From an uncultured Lachnospiraceae bacterium (GTDB lineage Bacteria; Bacillota; Clostridia; Lachnospirales; Lachnospiraceae): DNA of 51,628 nt. The translations under genes were made by a program, and so were the position numbers. The stretch spans positions 1 through 51,628 of the forward strand of contig CAMOUD010000003.1 in assembly GCA_946626215.1 (NCBI GenBank), written 5' to 3'. Below are positions 1 to 8,200 of this stretch, piece by piece; position 1 is the stretch's first letter, and each line of letters begins with the position of its first letter. Below the pieces are notes generated by a model that saw nothing but the letters and a program-made list of their open reading frames with translations, was not told the origin of the DNA and made no database searches.

Positions 1-328
1 GCTCCAGATCTGGATCCGCGGAGACCGGACCGAAGCGGTCATGGAGATCCGGGAGGGCAGCTATACCCTGACCTATGAGGACGGGAACGGAGAAAGCAGG
101 CAGCAGAGCGGGGGCGGCGTCGCCATCGGGCCGGACGGCACGGAGCGTCCCGTTACGGAAGAAGAGATCCTGGAGCATCTGGACGCGCCGGATGTGGAAT
201 ACCCGGAGGACGGGGTCTGCTATGTAAAGCTGGCGGAGCCCGGCAGGACCCTCTACGTGACCGTCAGGTACGGAAACGGCTGCGCCTACGGCACAGACGC
301 CTATGCCCAGCCCTGGACCTTCAACTGA
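1..328 (+). CDS. Unidentified protein, C-terminal part only (runs off left edge)
   Basis: The reading frame is open from the first base of the window, so this is the last ~109 codons of a longer plus-strand gene. The ATG at 41 in the ORF track is probably internal, since coding-like sequence continues upstream of it. The visible part is acidic and rich in Gly, Glu, Tyr and Thr with no obvious membrane segment, ending in PWTFN. It resembles a beta-rich soluble or exported domain, but I do not recognise a family. A strong hairpin follows 30 bases after the stop, and the next gene is convergent. Confidence 0.6.
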   Translation, partial: LQIWIRGDRTEAVMEIREGSYTLTYEDGNGESRQQSGGGVAIGPDGTERPVTEEEILEHLDAPDVEYPEDGVCYVKLAEPGRTLYVTVRYGNGCAYGTDAYAQPWTFN

Positions 329-358
329 GGCCCTGCTGAAAAAAAGAGGATCAGACAG

Positions 359-399
359 GAGCCGGCCGGCCGCAGGACAAAGCTGCGGCCGGCCGGCTC
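359..399. terminator. Convergent intrinsic terminator
   Basis: A perfect 17-bp inverted repeat (GAGCCGGCCGGCCGCAG and its complement) encloses a 7-base loop. It is followed on the plus strand by a T-rich stretch (TTCCTTTTCC). It sits between the end of the plus-strand edge gene and the end of the minus-strand aminopeptidase, so it can serve both. Confidence 0.8.
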
Positions 400-437
400 T
401 TCCTTTTCCGGATCCTGTCCGGACTGTCTTTTCCCTG

Positions 438-2249
438 TCAGTCTCTGGTGATGGGGGCTGCCGCCTTCATCAGCCAGGCCCTTTCCTTCTCCGACAGGAG
501 ATGGGACACGTTCCCGATGACCTGGCGGTGGTAGTCGTTGAGGGCGGAGAGCTCCTCATCCGTCAGGAGCTCGGGCAGGATGGCCCTGCGGTCATAGGGG
601 ACCATGGTGATCATCTCAAAGCGGAGGAAGTCTCCCATCGGGCCGGTAAAGGCCTCCCGGCAGAGCATGAGGTTCTCGATCCGGATCCCGAACTCTCCTG
701 TCAGGTAGACGCCGGGCTCATCGCTGGTCAGCATGCCGGGCTCGAAGGCCACGTCGTTGGGGGCGGAGGAGATCCTCTGGGGGCCCTCATGGACGTTCAT
801 CAGGAAGCCGACCCCGTGGCCGGTCCCGTGGTTGAAGTCCAGGCCCAGCTTCCAGAGGGGCATCCGGGCCAGGAGGTCCAGCCGGTAGCCGTTGGTGCCT
901 CTTTTGAAGACGGCGGATCCCAGGTCCAGGTGGCCCCTGAGGACGGCCGTATAGTATTCCTGCATCTTTCTTGTGGGGGTCCCCATGACCACGGTCCTGG
1001 TGATGTCCGTGGTGCCCTGAAGATAATGGCCGCCCGTATCCATGAGGAGGAAGGTATTGTCCTGGATGGGGATGTCCGTCTCCTTGGTGGGCTCATAGTG
1101 GACGATGGCCCCGTGGGGACCGGAGGCGATGATGGGGGCAAAGGACTCCCCGACAAAGTCCGGTCTGGCCTTCCGGAGGGCAAGGAGCTTTTCGGCCACG
1201 GTCAGCTCAGTGATCCTTCCAGCCTTAAAGTCCTCACTGTCCCGGACCTCGTCCAGCCAGGCCAGGATCCCGATGACGGCCGCCGCGTCCTGGATGTGGG
1301 CGGTCCGTTCTCCCTGCATTTCCGTCTCGTTCTTGATCCCCTTCTGTTTCTGGATGAAGCGGCCGGCGGACAGGACCTGCACGTCTCCGGGCAGGGCGCC
1401 CCTGAGGGCCATGCTGCAGGTCTCCCTGTCCAGCATGAGCCGGGTCCCCGCCTCCAGGGCCTTCAGGTCCCCGAAGATCTCCAGGTAGGGCCGGATGGTG
1501 ATCCCCAGGCCCTCATAGAAGGCCCTGTCTTCGGCCTTCAGGGCCCCCGGGGCCATGTAGAGGACGGCCCTGTCCATAAAGACCAGGGCATAGGCCAGGG
1601 GCACAGGGTTAAAGTCTATGTCGTCTCCCCGGAGGTTGAAGAGCCAGCCCGTCTCATCCAGGGCGGCGGCCAGGCAGGCGTCCGCCCCGCCCTTTTCCAT
1701 GTGGGCCCGGAGGGCGGCCAGCTTGCCGGAGACAGAGCAGCCCGCGTATTTCTCGTCCAGGATCCAGGCGGGCCGCTCCGGCAGGGGAGGCCTGTCCTCC
1801 CAGATCCTGCCCACCAGGTCCAGGTCTCCCTTCAGGACGATCCCTTTGGAAGAGAGCGCCTTTTCCAGATTTTCTCCATAGGCGCAGCCCACGGTCCTGC
1901 CGTCAAAGCCAAGGACATCTCCCTCCTTCAGGGAAGAAGCCAGCCAGGCGGACACAGAGGGGACTCCCTTCTCTCCCATCTTCATGAGGGCGATCCCGGT
2001 CCCCTCCAGCTGGTCCGCCGCCTGGAGGAAGTAGCGGCCGTCGGTCCAGAGGAGGGCCTCCTTAAGGGTGACCAGGAGGGTCCCGGCGGACCCGTCGAAG
2101 CCGCTCAGATATTCTCTGCACTTGAAAAAGTCTCCCACATACTCGGAGGCGTGGAAATCGTCGGTCAGGATCAGGTAGGCGTCCATGCCCTCCGCCCGCA
2201 TCTGGTCCCGGAGGCTTTGGATCCTCTTCTGATATACATTGGCGCTCAT
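438..2249 (-). CDS. pepP: Xaa-Pro aminopeptidase (aminopeptidase P, M24B)
   Basis: This cytosolic metallopeptidase removes an N-terminal residue that precedes proline. At 603 aa it matches the long three-domain eukaryote-like aminopeptidase P form: two creatinase-like N-terminal domains (roughly 1-150 and 160-310), then the pita-bread catalytic domain. The five metal ligands are visible: D404 (LLMD), D415 (TTD), H478 (HGTGHG), E511 (DEPG) and E525 (RIEN). I chose the ATG at 2249 (MSANVYQKR) over the track start at 2315. The 22 extra residues are basic and family-atypical, they overlap the upstream hairpin, and a purine-rich AAAGGG precedes the chosen ATG. It lies 100 bases downstream of the DUF3810 gene, separated by a hairpin. 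Confidence 0.93.
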   Translation of the reverse strand: MSANVYQKRIQSLRDQMRAEGMDAYLILTDDFHASEYVGDFFKCREYLSGFDGSAGTLLVTLKEALLWTDGRYFLQAADQLEGTGIALMKMGEKGVPSVSAWLASSLKEGDVLGFDGRTVGCAYGENLEKALSSKGIVLKGDLDLVGRIWEDRPPLPERPAWILDEKYAGCSVSGKLAALRAHMEKGGADACLAAALDETGWLFNLRGDDIDFNPVPLAYALVFMDRAVLYMAPGALKAEDRAFYEGLGITIRPYLEIFGDLKALEAGTRLMLDRETCSMALRGALPGDVQVLSAGRFIQKQKGIKNETEMQGERTAHIQDAAAVIGILAWLDEVRDSEDFKAGRITELTVAEKLLALRKARPDFVGESFAPIIASGPHGAIVHYEPTKETDIPIQDNTFLLMDTGGHYLQGTTDITRTVVMGTPTRKMQEYYTAVLRGHLDLGSAVFKRGTNGYRLDLLARMPLWKLGLDFNHGTGHGVGFLMNVHEGPQRISSAPNDVAFEPGMLTSDEPGVYLTGEFGIRIENLMLCREAFTGPMGDFLRFEMITMVPYDRRAILPELLTDEELSALNDYHRQVIGNVSHLLSEKERAWLMKAAAPITRD

Positions 2250-2286
2250 AGTCTTCTTGTACCCTTTCTGTTGCCTTTTCTGTGAT

Positions 2287-2316
2287 AATGGGCAGGCCCA
2301 CCGGGGCCTGCCCATT
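2287..2316. terminator. Strong hairpin between DUF3810 gene and pepP
   Basis: A 13-bp perfect stem (AATGGGCAGGCCC) with a 4-base loop lies in the 100-base gap after the DUF3810 stop. The T-run on the minus strand is weak (ATTATC), so it may be a leaky terminator or a processing site rather than a full stop. Confidence 0.5.
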
Positions 2317-2349
2317 CAGCATACATCCATTGGTTTTATCCGTCAAACC

Positions 2350-3459
2350 TCACTGGAGAAGGAGCTTGCCCCCCGTCTCATAAGCCACGATCAGGTCCGT
2401 GACAAGGTCGTAGGAGGCCGTGCCGGTCTGAAGGCCCTCCGCCTTGAGGTAGGTGTCGTTGATCCTGTCGGCCGTTTCCGAGACCTTCCCCTCGCGGGCC
2501 TTCCAGAAGTCCGAATTGAAGGCCAGGTCCAGGGCGGCCTCGGGGCAGATGGTCCCCGAGATGGCCTTCCAGGCCTCCCGGTCCCTCTTATAGAGCTCGT
2601 TCCCGCAGTAGATCCAGCCCAGCATGGCCCCGCTGTAGCGGAGATCGGCCTGGTCGGACCGGATGCAGGCCAGGTAGCCGATATAGTTGGCCTCCTTCTC
2701 CGACATGATCCCCTTGAGATGGGACAGCTCATGGGCCATGGTGAAGGGAAGGTTGTAGCCCGGCATCTCCCGGTTGTAGTTGGCCTCCACGGTAAAGATG
2801 CTGTAGATCCCCGTGAAGTCCATGGCCGAGAGGACAAAGGAGCAGAGGACCCCCTTGGGCCTGGGCATATATCCCCTGAAGTCCGGATACCAGGTCCCCA
2901 GGTCTGAAACGGCCCCCCGGATCCTGTCCTCCAGGTTGGCCCCGGGGGCCATGATCCCGTCGGGGTCCCGGTGCTGGAGAGGGGCCGTCCGGTTGATCTC
3001 TCCCGCCAGATAGCGGCAGGCGGCCTCCAGCTGTCCGTTGGTATAGTCTCCCTCCGCCAGGTCATAGGTCTCCGCGAAGGAGGGCTTTTTGAAATAGATG
3101 TCCTCATTGAGGACAAACAGCAGGCCCATGAGGCCTGTCAGAAAGACCAGGAAGGCGGCCGCCCCCTTCAGGAGCCCCGTCCGCCTCTCTCCTGCCAGCA
3201 GAAAGGCCGGCCAGAAGGCAAGCAGGAGGAAAAGGCCCGCGGCCACAAGGACCTCTGCCAGGGAAAAGGGGAAAAGGCCGGACAGCCTCCCCAGGGTCCC
3301 CGTCAGGATGGGATTGGCCCTGGCGGACCAGGCGGCGGCAAAGCCGGGCCTAAGGGCCAGGAAGTGGAGGCCCAGGGCGGCAAGGCCCATGAGGATCCCG
3401 GCGGACCAGGCGGCCGGATGGCCGGGCGGGAAGGCCGGGAGCGCGTGTTTTCTGTTCAA
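2350..3459 (-). CDS. DUF3810 family membrane protein with HExxH motif
   Basis: This is probably a membrane-bound zinc metallopeptidase. From a TTG start it is 369 aa, with about three hydrophobic segments in the first ~118 residues (near 20-40, 66-90 and 98-117) and then a soluble domain. That domain carries AHELSHLKG (HExxH at 243-247) with Glu residues just after (SEKEAN) that could be the third zinc ligand. DUF3810 proteins are known as uncharacterised proteins with this motif; substrate and topology are not established. The TTG start is preceded by GGGAGGGAG at good spacing just after the upstream stop. The track's longer ATG start would run back through the neighbouring gene. It is the third gene of the kinase / 99-aa / DUF3810 unit. 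Confidence 0.8.
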   Translation of the reverse strand: MNRKHALPAFPPGHPAAWSAGILMGLAALGLHFLALRPGFAAAWSARANPILTGTLGRLSGLFPFSLAEVLVAAGLFLLLAFWPAFLLAGERRTGLLKGAAAFLVFLTGLMGLLFVLNEDIYFKKPSFAETYDLAEGDYTNGQLEAACRYLAGEINRTAPLQHRDPDGIMAPGANLEDRIRGAVSDLGTWYPDFRGYMPRPKGVLCSFVLSAMDFTGIYSIFTVEANYNREMPGYNLPFTMAHELSHLKGIMSEKEANYIGYLACIRSDQADLRYSGAMLGWIYCGNELYKRDREAWKAISGTICPEAALDLAFNSDFWKAREGKVSETADRINDTYLKAEGLQTGTASYDLVTDLIVAYETGGKLLLQ

Positions 3460-3475
3460 GAAGCTCCCTCCCGTA

Positions 3476-3775
3476 TCAGCAGCCTTCCTGCCGGGCCCGC
3501 ATCTCTTCGATCCAGGCGGCCGCCAGGGAAAGGCCCTCCTCCGTAAAGGGGAAGTCCCGGCTGGTGATCTCCTCTTCCGGGGTCCTGGCATAGGCCAGGG
3601 GCCCCCTCCAGACGCTGGCCCTCAGGCAGGCCTCTCCCCGCTTGTCCGGGGGCGTGTAATGGACGTTCTCCAGAGGCTCCCTGGCCAGGCGGAACCGCAT
3701 GCCGTCCGCGCTCCCCAGATAGGCTTCTCCGTATTCATAGAACAGCAGGCTGTAGAAATCCTTTTCTTCGATCAT
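3476..3775 (-). CDS. Hypothetical 99-aa protein between kinase and DUF3810 genes
   Basis: This small soluble protein is acidic and rich in aromatic residues, with no signal peptide or membrane segment. It begins MIEEKDFYSLLFYEYGEAYL and ends ...RARQEGC. Its ATG lies 5 bases after the kinase stop, with GGAAAG as ribosome site, and its stop is 16 bases before the DUF3810 start, so the three genes are almost certainly cotranscribed. I do not recognise a family. Its tight position suggests a partner or substrate of the kinase, but that is inference from context only. Confidence 0.65.
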   Translation of the reverse strand: MIEEKDFYSLLFYEYGEAYLGSADGMRFRLAREPLENVHYTPPDKRGEACLRASVWRGPLAYARTPEEEITSRDFPFTEEGLSLAAAWIEEMRARQEGC

Positions 3776-3780
3776 CTTGT

Positions 3781-5085
3781 TTATCTTTCCTTTTTCTCCG
3801 CCCCGAGCAGGCCCAGGAACCGGTTCAGGGTCCTGCGGCCCCGGCTGCGGCGGATGGCGGCCGAAAGGGCCCGGACATCGGCAAGGTCGCTCCTCATGGC
3901 CCGGCAGGTCTGGTAGCGCTTTTCCGGATCCCTTTCCATGGCCTTTTCAATGATGTGGCGCATGCCGGGGCTCAGCATGGTCAGGTAATCGCCGGGATGG
4001 GGCTCGTCGGCGGGGTTGGCGTGGCCCGTGACCAGGGAAAAGAGGGTGGCCCCGATCCCGTATACGTCGGTCCTTTCGTCCGTCTGCCCGAAGCCTCCGT
4101 ACTGTTCGGGGGCGGCGAAGCCCTCGGTCATGAAGAGGAGCTCGTCCCCTCCGGCCCCCTCCGTATAGAGCCGCATGGCCTCGGGATCGATCAGGCAGAT
4201 CTGCCTGCCTCCCCTGAGGATGACGTTGTCAGGCTTGATGTCCCGGAAGATGACCGGCTTTTCCATCTCATGGAGGGCCGCCGCGATATCGCAGAGCTGG
4301 ACCATCCACTGGGCCGCCTGCCTCTCCGGCCTGGACCCGGAGCTGTTGAGGATCTGCTGGAGGCTCTGGCCCTCGAAAAAGTTCTCGGACACAAAGACCA
4401 GGCCGTCCTGCTCCATGATCTTGAGGACCCGCTGGACCGGGATCTCCTCCTCCCGGATCTCCCTGGTAATGGACAGGACCGTATAGAACTGCCTGTGGAA
4501 GGAATCCCTGTCCACTGCCTTGATGATCCTGGGCTTGCCGGATTTCAGGCTCCTTCCGGTAAAGACCCGGACGCCCCGGGAGACCTGGATGGGCCTGTCC
4601 AGCTCATAGCGGTCCCCGACCACGTAGCCCTTCTGCAGGGCCATGAGGGCCTTGCTGGTCTCTCCGCCCATGGGCTTTTCCCTGGTCCCGGACCGGATGA
4701 CGCCGGTCCGGGTCAGGATCCAGTCCGCCAGCTGGGCCTGGTCCCGGTAGACCCGGCAGCGGGCCAGCCTCCCCTGCAGGGCTTCCTGCTCCATGCTGGA
4801 GCACAGGAGGACGGCCATGGCCGCCTTTTTCCGGTCCTTTTTCCCGGACAGCCAGTCCTGGTAAAAGCCCTCGGAAAGGCCCAGGACCGCCTCGTCGGCC
4901 GCCTGCTCCGGAGCGGAAAGGCAGACGACCAGGACCCGGGAGTCCGGGGCCTTCTCAAAGTCGTCGGCCTCGCCCTGCAGGCAGGCCGCGCCCCTTTCCC
5001 GGCAGGTCTCAAGAAGGAGCACAGCTTCCCCGGGCTCTTCTCCCTTCCATACGACGCAGATATCTGCTGTTCTTCCTGTATCCAT
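3781..5085 (-). CDS. Atypical Ser/Thr protein kinase with N-terminal Rossmann-like domain
   Basis: Residues ~155-420 form a Hanks-type kinase domain: ATP-anchoring Lys in RIIKAVD (K189), catalytic loop FRDIKPDN (D282, K284, N287), metal-binding Asp in LIDPEA (D300, replacing DFG), APEQYGG and RTDVYG. The HRD histidine is replaced by Phe and the glycine loop is degenerate, a pattern seen in several Firmicute kinase subfamilies. The catalytic Lys and Asp residues remain, so activity is plausible. The first ~130 residues alternate predicted strands and helices (ICVVWKG, VLVVCLS, AMAVLLC) and resemble a TIR- or receiver-like fold; this is inference. There is no transmembrane segment, unlike PrkC elsewhere in the window. 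It heads a three-gene unit; a -10-like TATACT lies ~65 bases upstream. Confidence 0.85.
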   Translation of the reverse strand: MDTGRTADICVVWKGEEPGEAVLLLETCRERGAACLQGEADDFEKAPDSRVLVVCLSAPEQAADEAVLGLSEGFYQDWLSGKKDRKKAAMAVLLCSSMEQEALQGRLARCRVYRDQAQLADWILTRTGVIRSGTREKPMGGETSKALMALQKGYVVGDRYELDRPIQVSRGVRVFTGRSLKSGKPRIIKAVDRDSFHRQFYTVLSITREIREEEIPVQRVLKIMEQDGLVFVSENFFEGQSLQQILNSSGSRPERQAAQWMVQLCDIAAALHEMEKPVIFRDIKPDNVILRGGRQICLIDPEAMRLYTEGAGGDELLFMTEGFAAPEQYGGFGQTDERTDVYGIGATLFSLVTGHANPADEPHPGDYLTMLSPGMRHIIEKAMERDPEKRYQTCRAMRSDLADVRALSAAIRRSRGRRTLNRFLGLLGAEKKER

Positions 5086-5187
5086 GATCCATCCTTTCCG
5101 GCGCCCTGGTGTCCGGCGCCGCCGGCGGGCATATCTGTCTGGTCCTGGTTCCAGTATACCACGGCGGGGCCCTTTCCGGGCAGAGAA

Positions 5188-5233
5188 AGAGCCCCTGCCG
5201 GACCTGATCTCCCAGGAGGCCGGCAGGGGCTCT
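5188..5233 (-). terminator. Intrinsic terminator after the RND gene
   Basis: A perfect 14-bp stem (AGAGCCCCTGCCGG) encloses an 18-base loop immediately downstream of the RND permease stop. On the minus strand it is followed by TTTCTC. It separates the pump gene from the kinase unit. Confidence 0.8.
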
Positions 5234-5244
5234 CATATGCCTGT

Positions 5245-8200
5245 TCAGGCGGGGCCGGCGCCTTCTCCGCGGGCGCGCAGCTCTTCCATGAACTGGGCGG
5301 CGTCGTCGGGCGCCTCGTCCAGGTCGTCGCCCACATCCACGTTGAGGGGCGGACGCCTGTAAAAGATGTCGTACATGACGGGAATGATGACCAGGGTCAT
5401 CAGGGTCCCGTAGATCAGGCCGGCCGCGATGACGATGGCCATGCCGCTTCCCATCTGGGAGCCCATGCCGCTGCCGAAGATCAGGCCGGACATGGCCAGG
5501 ATGGTGGTCAGGGCCGTCATCAGGATGGGCCGCATGCGGGTCCGGCCCGTATAGACCAGGGCGTCTTCCCGTTCCATGCCGCCCTGCCTGAGCTGGTTGG
5601 CGTAGTCCACGAAGACGATGCCGTTGTTGACGACGGTGCCCATGAGGATCAGGAAGCCCATCAGGGACATCATGGACAGCTGCTGCCCGGCCAGGATCAG
5701 TCCCAGCATGCCCCCGGTGAAGGCCAGGGGAATGGTGAAGAGGACGATGAAGGGGGACAGGAGGCTCTGGAACTGGGCCACCATGACCAGGTAGATGAAG
5801 AGCAGGGCCAGGGCCATCAGCTCGCCCATCTGGCGGACCATGTCATTGACCTGGCTGGTCTCGCCCTCGATCTCCACGGTATAGCCCATGGGGGCCTGGT
5901 ATTCGTCCAGCCTCCTCTGGAGGTCCCTGGACAGGAGGGCGGTGTTGTAGCCCTCCAGGGTCTCGGCCGTCAGGGTCAGGTAGCCGGTCAGGTTCCTGCG
6001 GTTGATGGAGGAAAGGGAATCCGTCACCTCCAGGACGGCGAACTCGCTGAGGGTATGGACGGTGTCCTCCTTGTCCTCCTCTTTATCATCCTCCGCGTCA
6101 GAGCCCAGCATGGCGGCCATGGAGGCCATATCGCCGGAGGAGGCGGCGCCTCCCTGGGCGGCGCCTCCCTGGGCGGCGGCGGTCATAGAGGCGGAATCGA
6201 ATTCCATGTCCATGAGGTTCTCCACCGTCAGGGGATCGGTCTCATCCAGGATGACCACCTCCAGCTGGACGTCCCCGCTGGTGATGGTGGTGGAGGTGAC
6301 CCTGGTGGAGATCCTGCCCGCGATCTGGCCGTAGATCTGGGCCACGGTCAGGCCGCAGGACATGGCCTTGTCCTTGTCGATATAGAGATGGAGGGCCTGC
6401 TCCTTCTCATCCTCGCCGGTGTCCACCTCCCCGAAGCCCTCCACCTGGGAGACGATGGCGGCCACGTCGGACCGGATCTCCTCCAGTCTTTCGGTGCTGG
6501 CCCCGTAGATGTTGATGGTCAGGCCCTGGCCCACCAGGGCGCTCATGTCGGACATGCCGCCCGTGGAGGCTGAGACCTCGGCGCCCAGCCCCTCCGTGGC
6601 GGCCATGATCTCATCGCACATTTCCGCCATCCGGGAGGAAAAGTCCACGCCTTCCTCCGGCGTCACGTAGCAGAGGTAGCTGCCGTAGGCGTCCGAATCC
6701 CCTCCCAGGCTGGTCAGAAGGCCCAGGGTCGCCCCGGAGCTCATGGTGCCCACGTCCCGGACGCCCTCCACGGAGGCCACGGCTTCCGTGACCTGGTCGA
6801 CGATGGCATAGGACTCCTCCCGGGTGCATTCCTCGGGAGTCGTGATGGTGACCTGGATATCGTCACCGTTCATTTCGGGCAGGATGACGATGCCCATGGT
6901 CACCAGCCGGATGATGGAGATGACCAGGAGGACGATGGCCGCCGCCAGGGTCGCCAGCTTGTGGCGGAGGCACCAGCGGAGGAAGGGGTCATAGCGTTCC
7001 TGGACCCGCTCCATGAACCGGTTCCGTTTTGGCTCCGTATTCCTGAGGATGGTGGAGCCGGCGGCCGGGATGACCGTCATGGCCACCAGCAGGGAAGCCA
7101 GCAGACAGAAGGAAATGGACAGGGCCATGGGGACCAGGAGCTCCCGGACCGTGCCGCTGGTAAAGACCATGGGCAGGAAGACGCAGACCGTAGTCAGGGT
7201 CGAGGCGATGATGGCGCCCGCCACCTGCTTCGCGCCCTGGACCGCGGCCCTGGGGGCCGGGAGGCCCCGTCCGCGCAGACGGAAGATGTTCTCCATGACG
7301 ACGATGGAGTTGTCCACCAGCATGCCGATGCCCAGGGACAGGCCCGACAGGGTCATCATGTTGAGGGACAGGTCCGAGAAATACATCAGGACCAGGGCCA
7401 GGAGGACGGAAAGGGGGATGCCCAGGCCTACCAGGACCGTAGGCTTCCAGTCCTTGAGGAAAAGGGCCAGGATCAGGATGGCCAGGAGGGCGCCCAGGAT
7501 CATGCTGCGGAAGATATCGCTGACGATCATGGTGATGTATTCGCCCTGGTCCATCAGGGTGACCACATGGAGGCCCTCGTCCCGCTCCTCCAGCTCGGCG
7601 ATGGCGGCGGCCGCGTCTCTGGAAACGGCGTTGGTGCCGGCGGCCGAGGACTTGTAGATGGACAGGAGGATGGCGTCGTGGCCGTTGAGCTTCGCGTACA
7701 TGTCCCCGGCGTTGTCAATGACCGTCACATCGGCCACGTCCATGAGCCGGACCGTCCCGATGGGATCCACGTCGCACAGGAGGGCCCCCGCGATATCCTC
7801 GGAATCGTCATAGGCGTCGCCCACCTTCAGGAGCCAGGACTGGTCGTTCTTATCGTCGATATAGCCGGCCGGCATGGCAAAGTTCTGGGCGTAGATCATG
7901 CCGGAAAGGGTATTCAGGTTCAGGAGGGCGTCCAGGTTGGCGGTCTTCAGGACCTGTTCCCTGGAGGCCTCCAGCTGGGTCTGGGCGTTCTTGAGCTGGT
8001 TCTGGGCGTCCATGAGCTGGCCCGCGGCCGTGGAAAAGCCCACCGCGGCGGACAGCTGGGCCTGGGTCAGGCCCCCGTAGAGCTTCTCCATGCCGTTCAC
8101 GATGTCCGGGACCCGGTCCATGGAGGCGGATACGCCCTCCATGGCTCCGATGACGGCGTCCACGGAGGGGCCCGTCTGTCCGGAGGTATCCATGGCGGAG

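Noticed and set aside
303-2285. 660-aa plus-strand ORF opposite pepP
   Set aside because: Antisense shadow of a clear aminopeptidase P. Its composition (Gly/Pro/Gln/Val/His-rich, no domain) is what high-GC genes give on the opposite strand.
3955-6573. 872-aa plus-strand ORF across the kinase and RND genes
   Set aside because: Spans two unrelated minus-strand genes and their terminator; low-complexity Gly/His/Asp/Val composition; a shadow.
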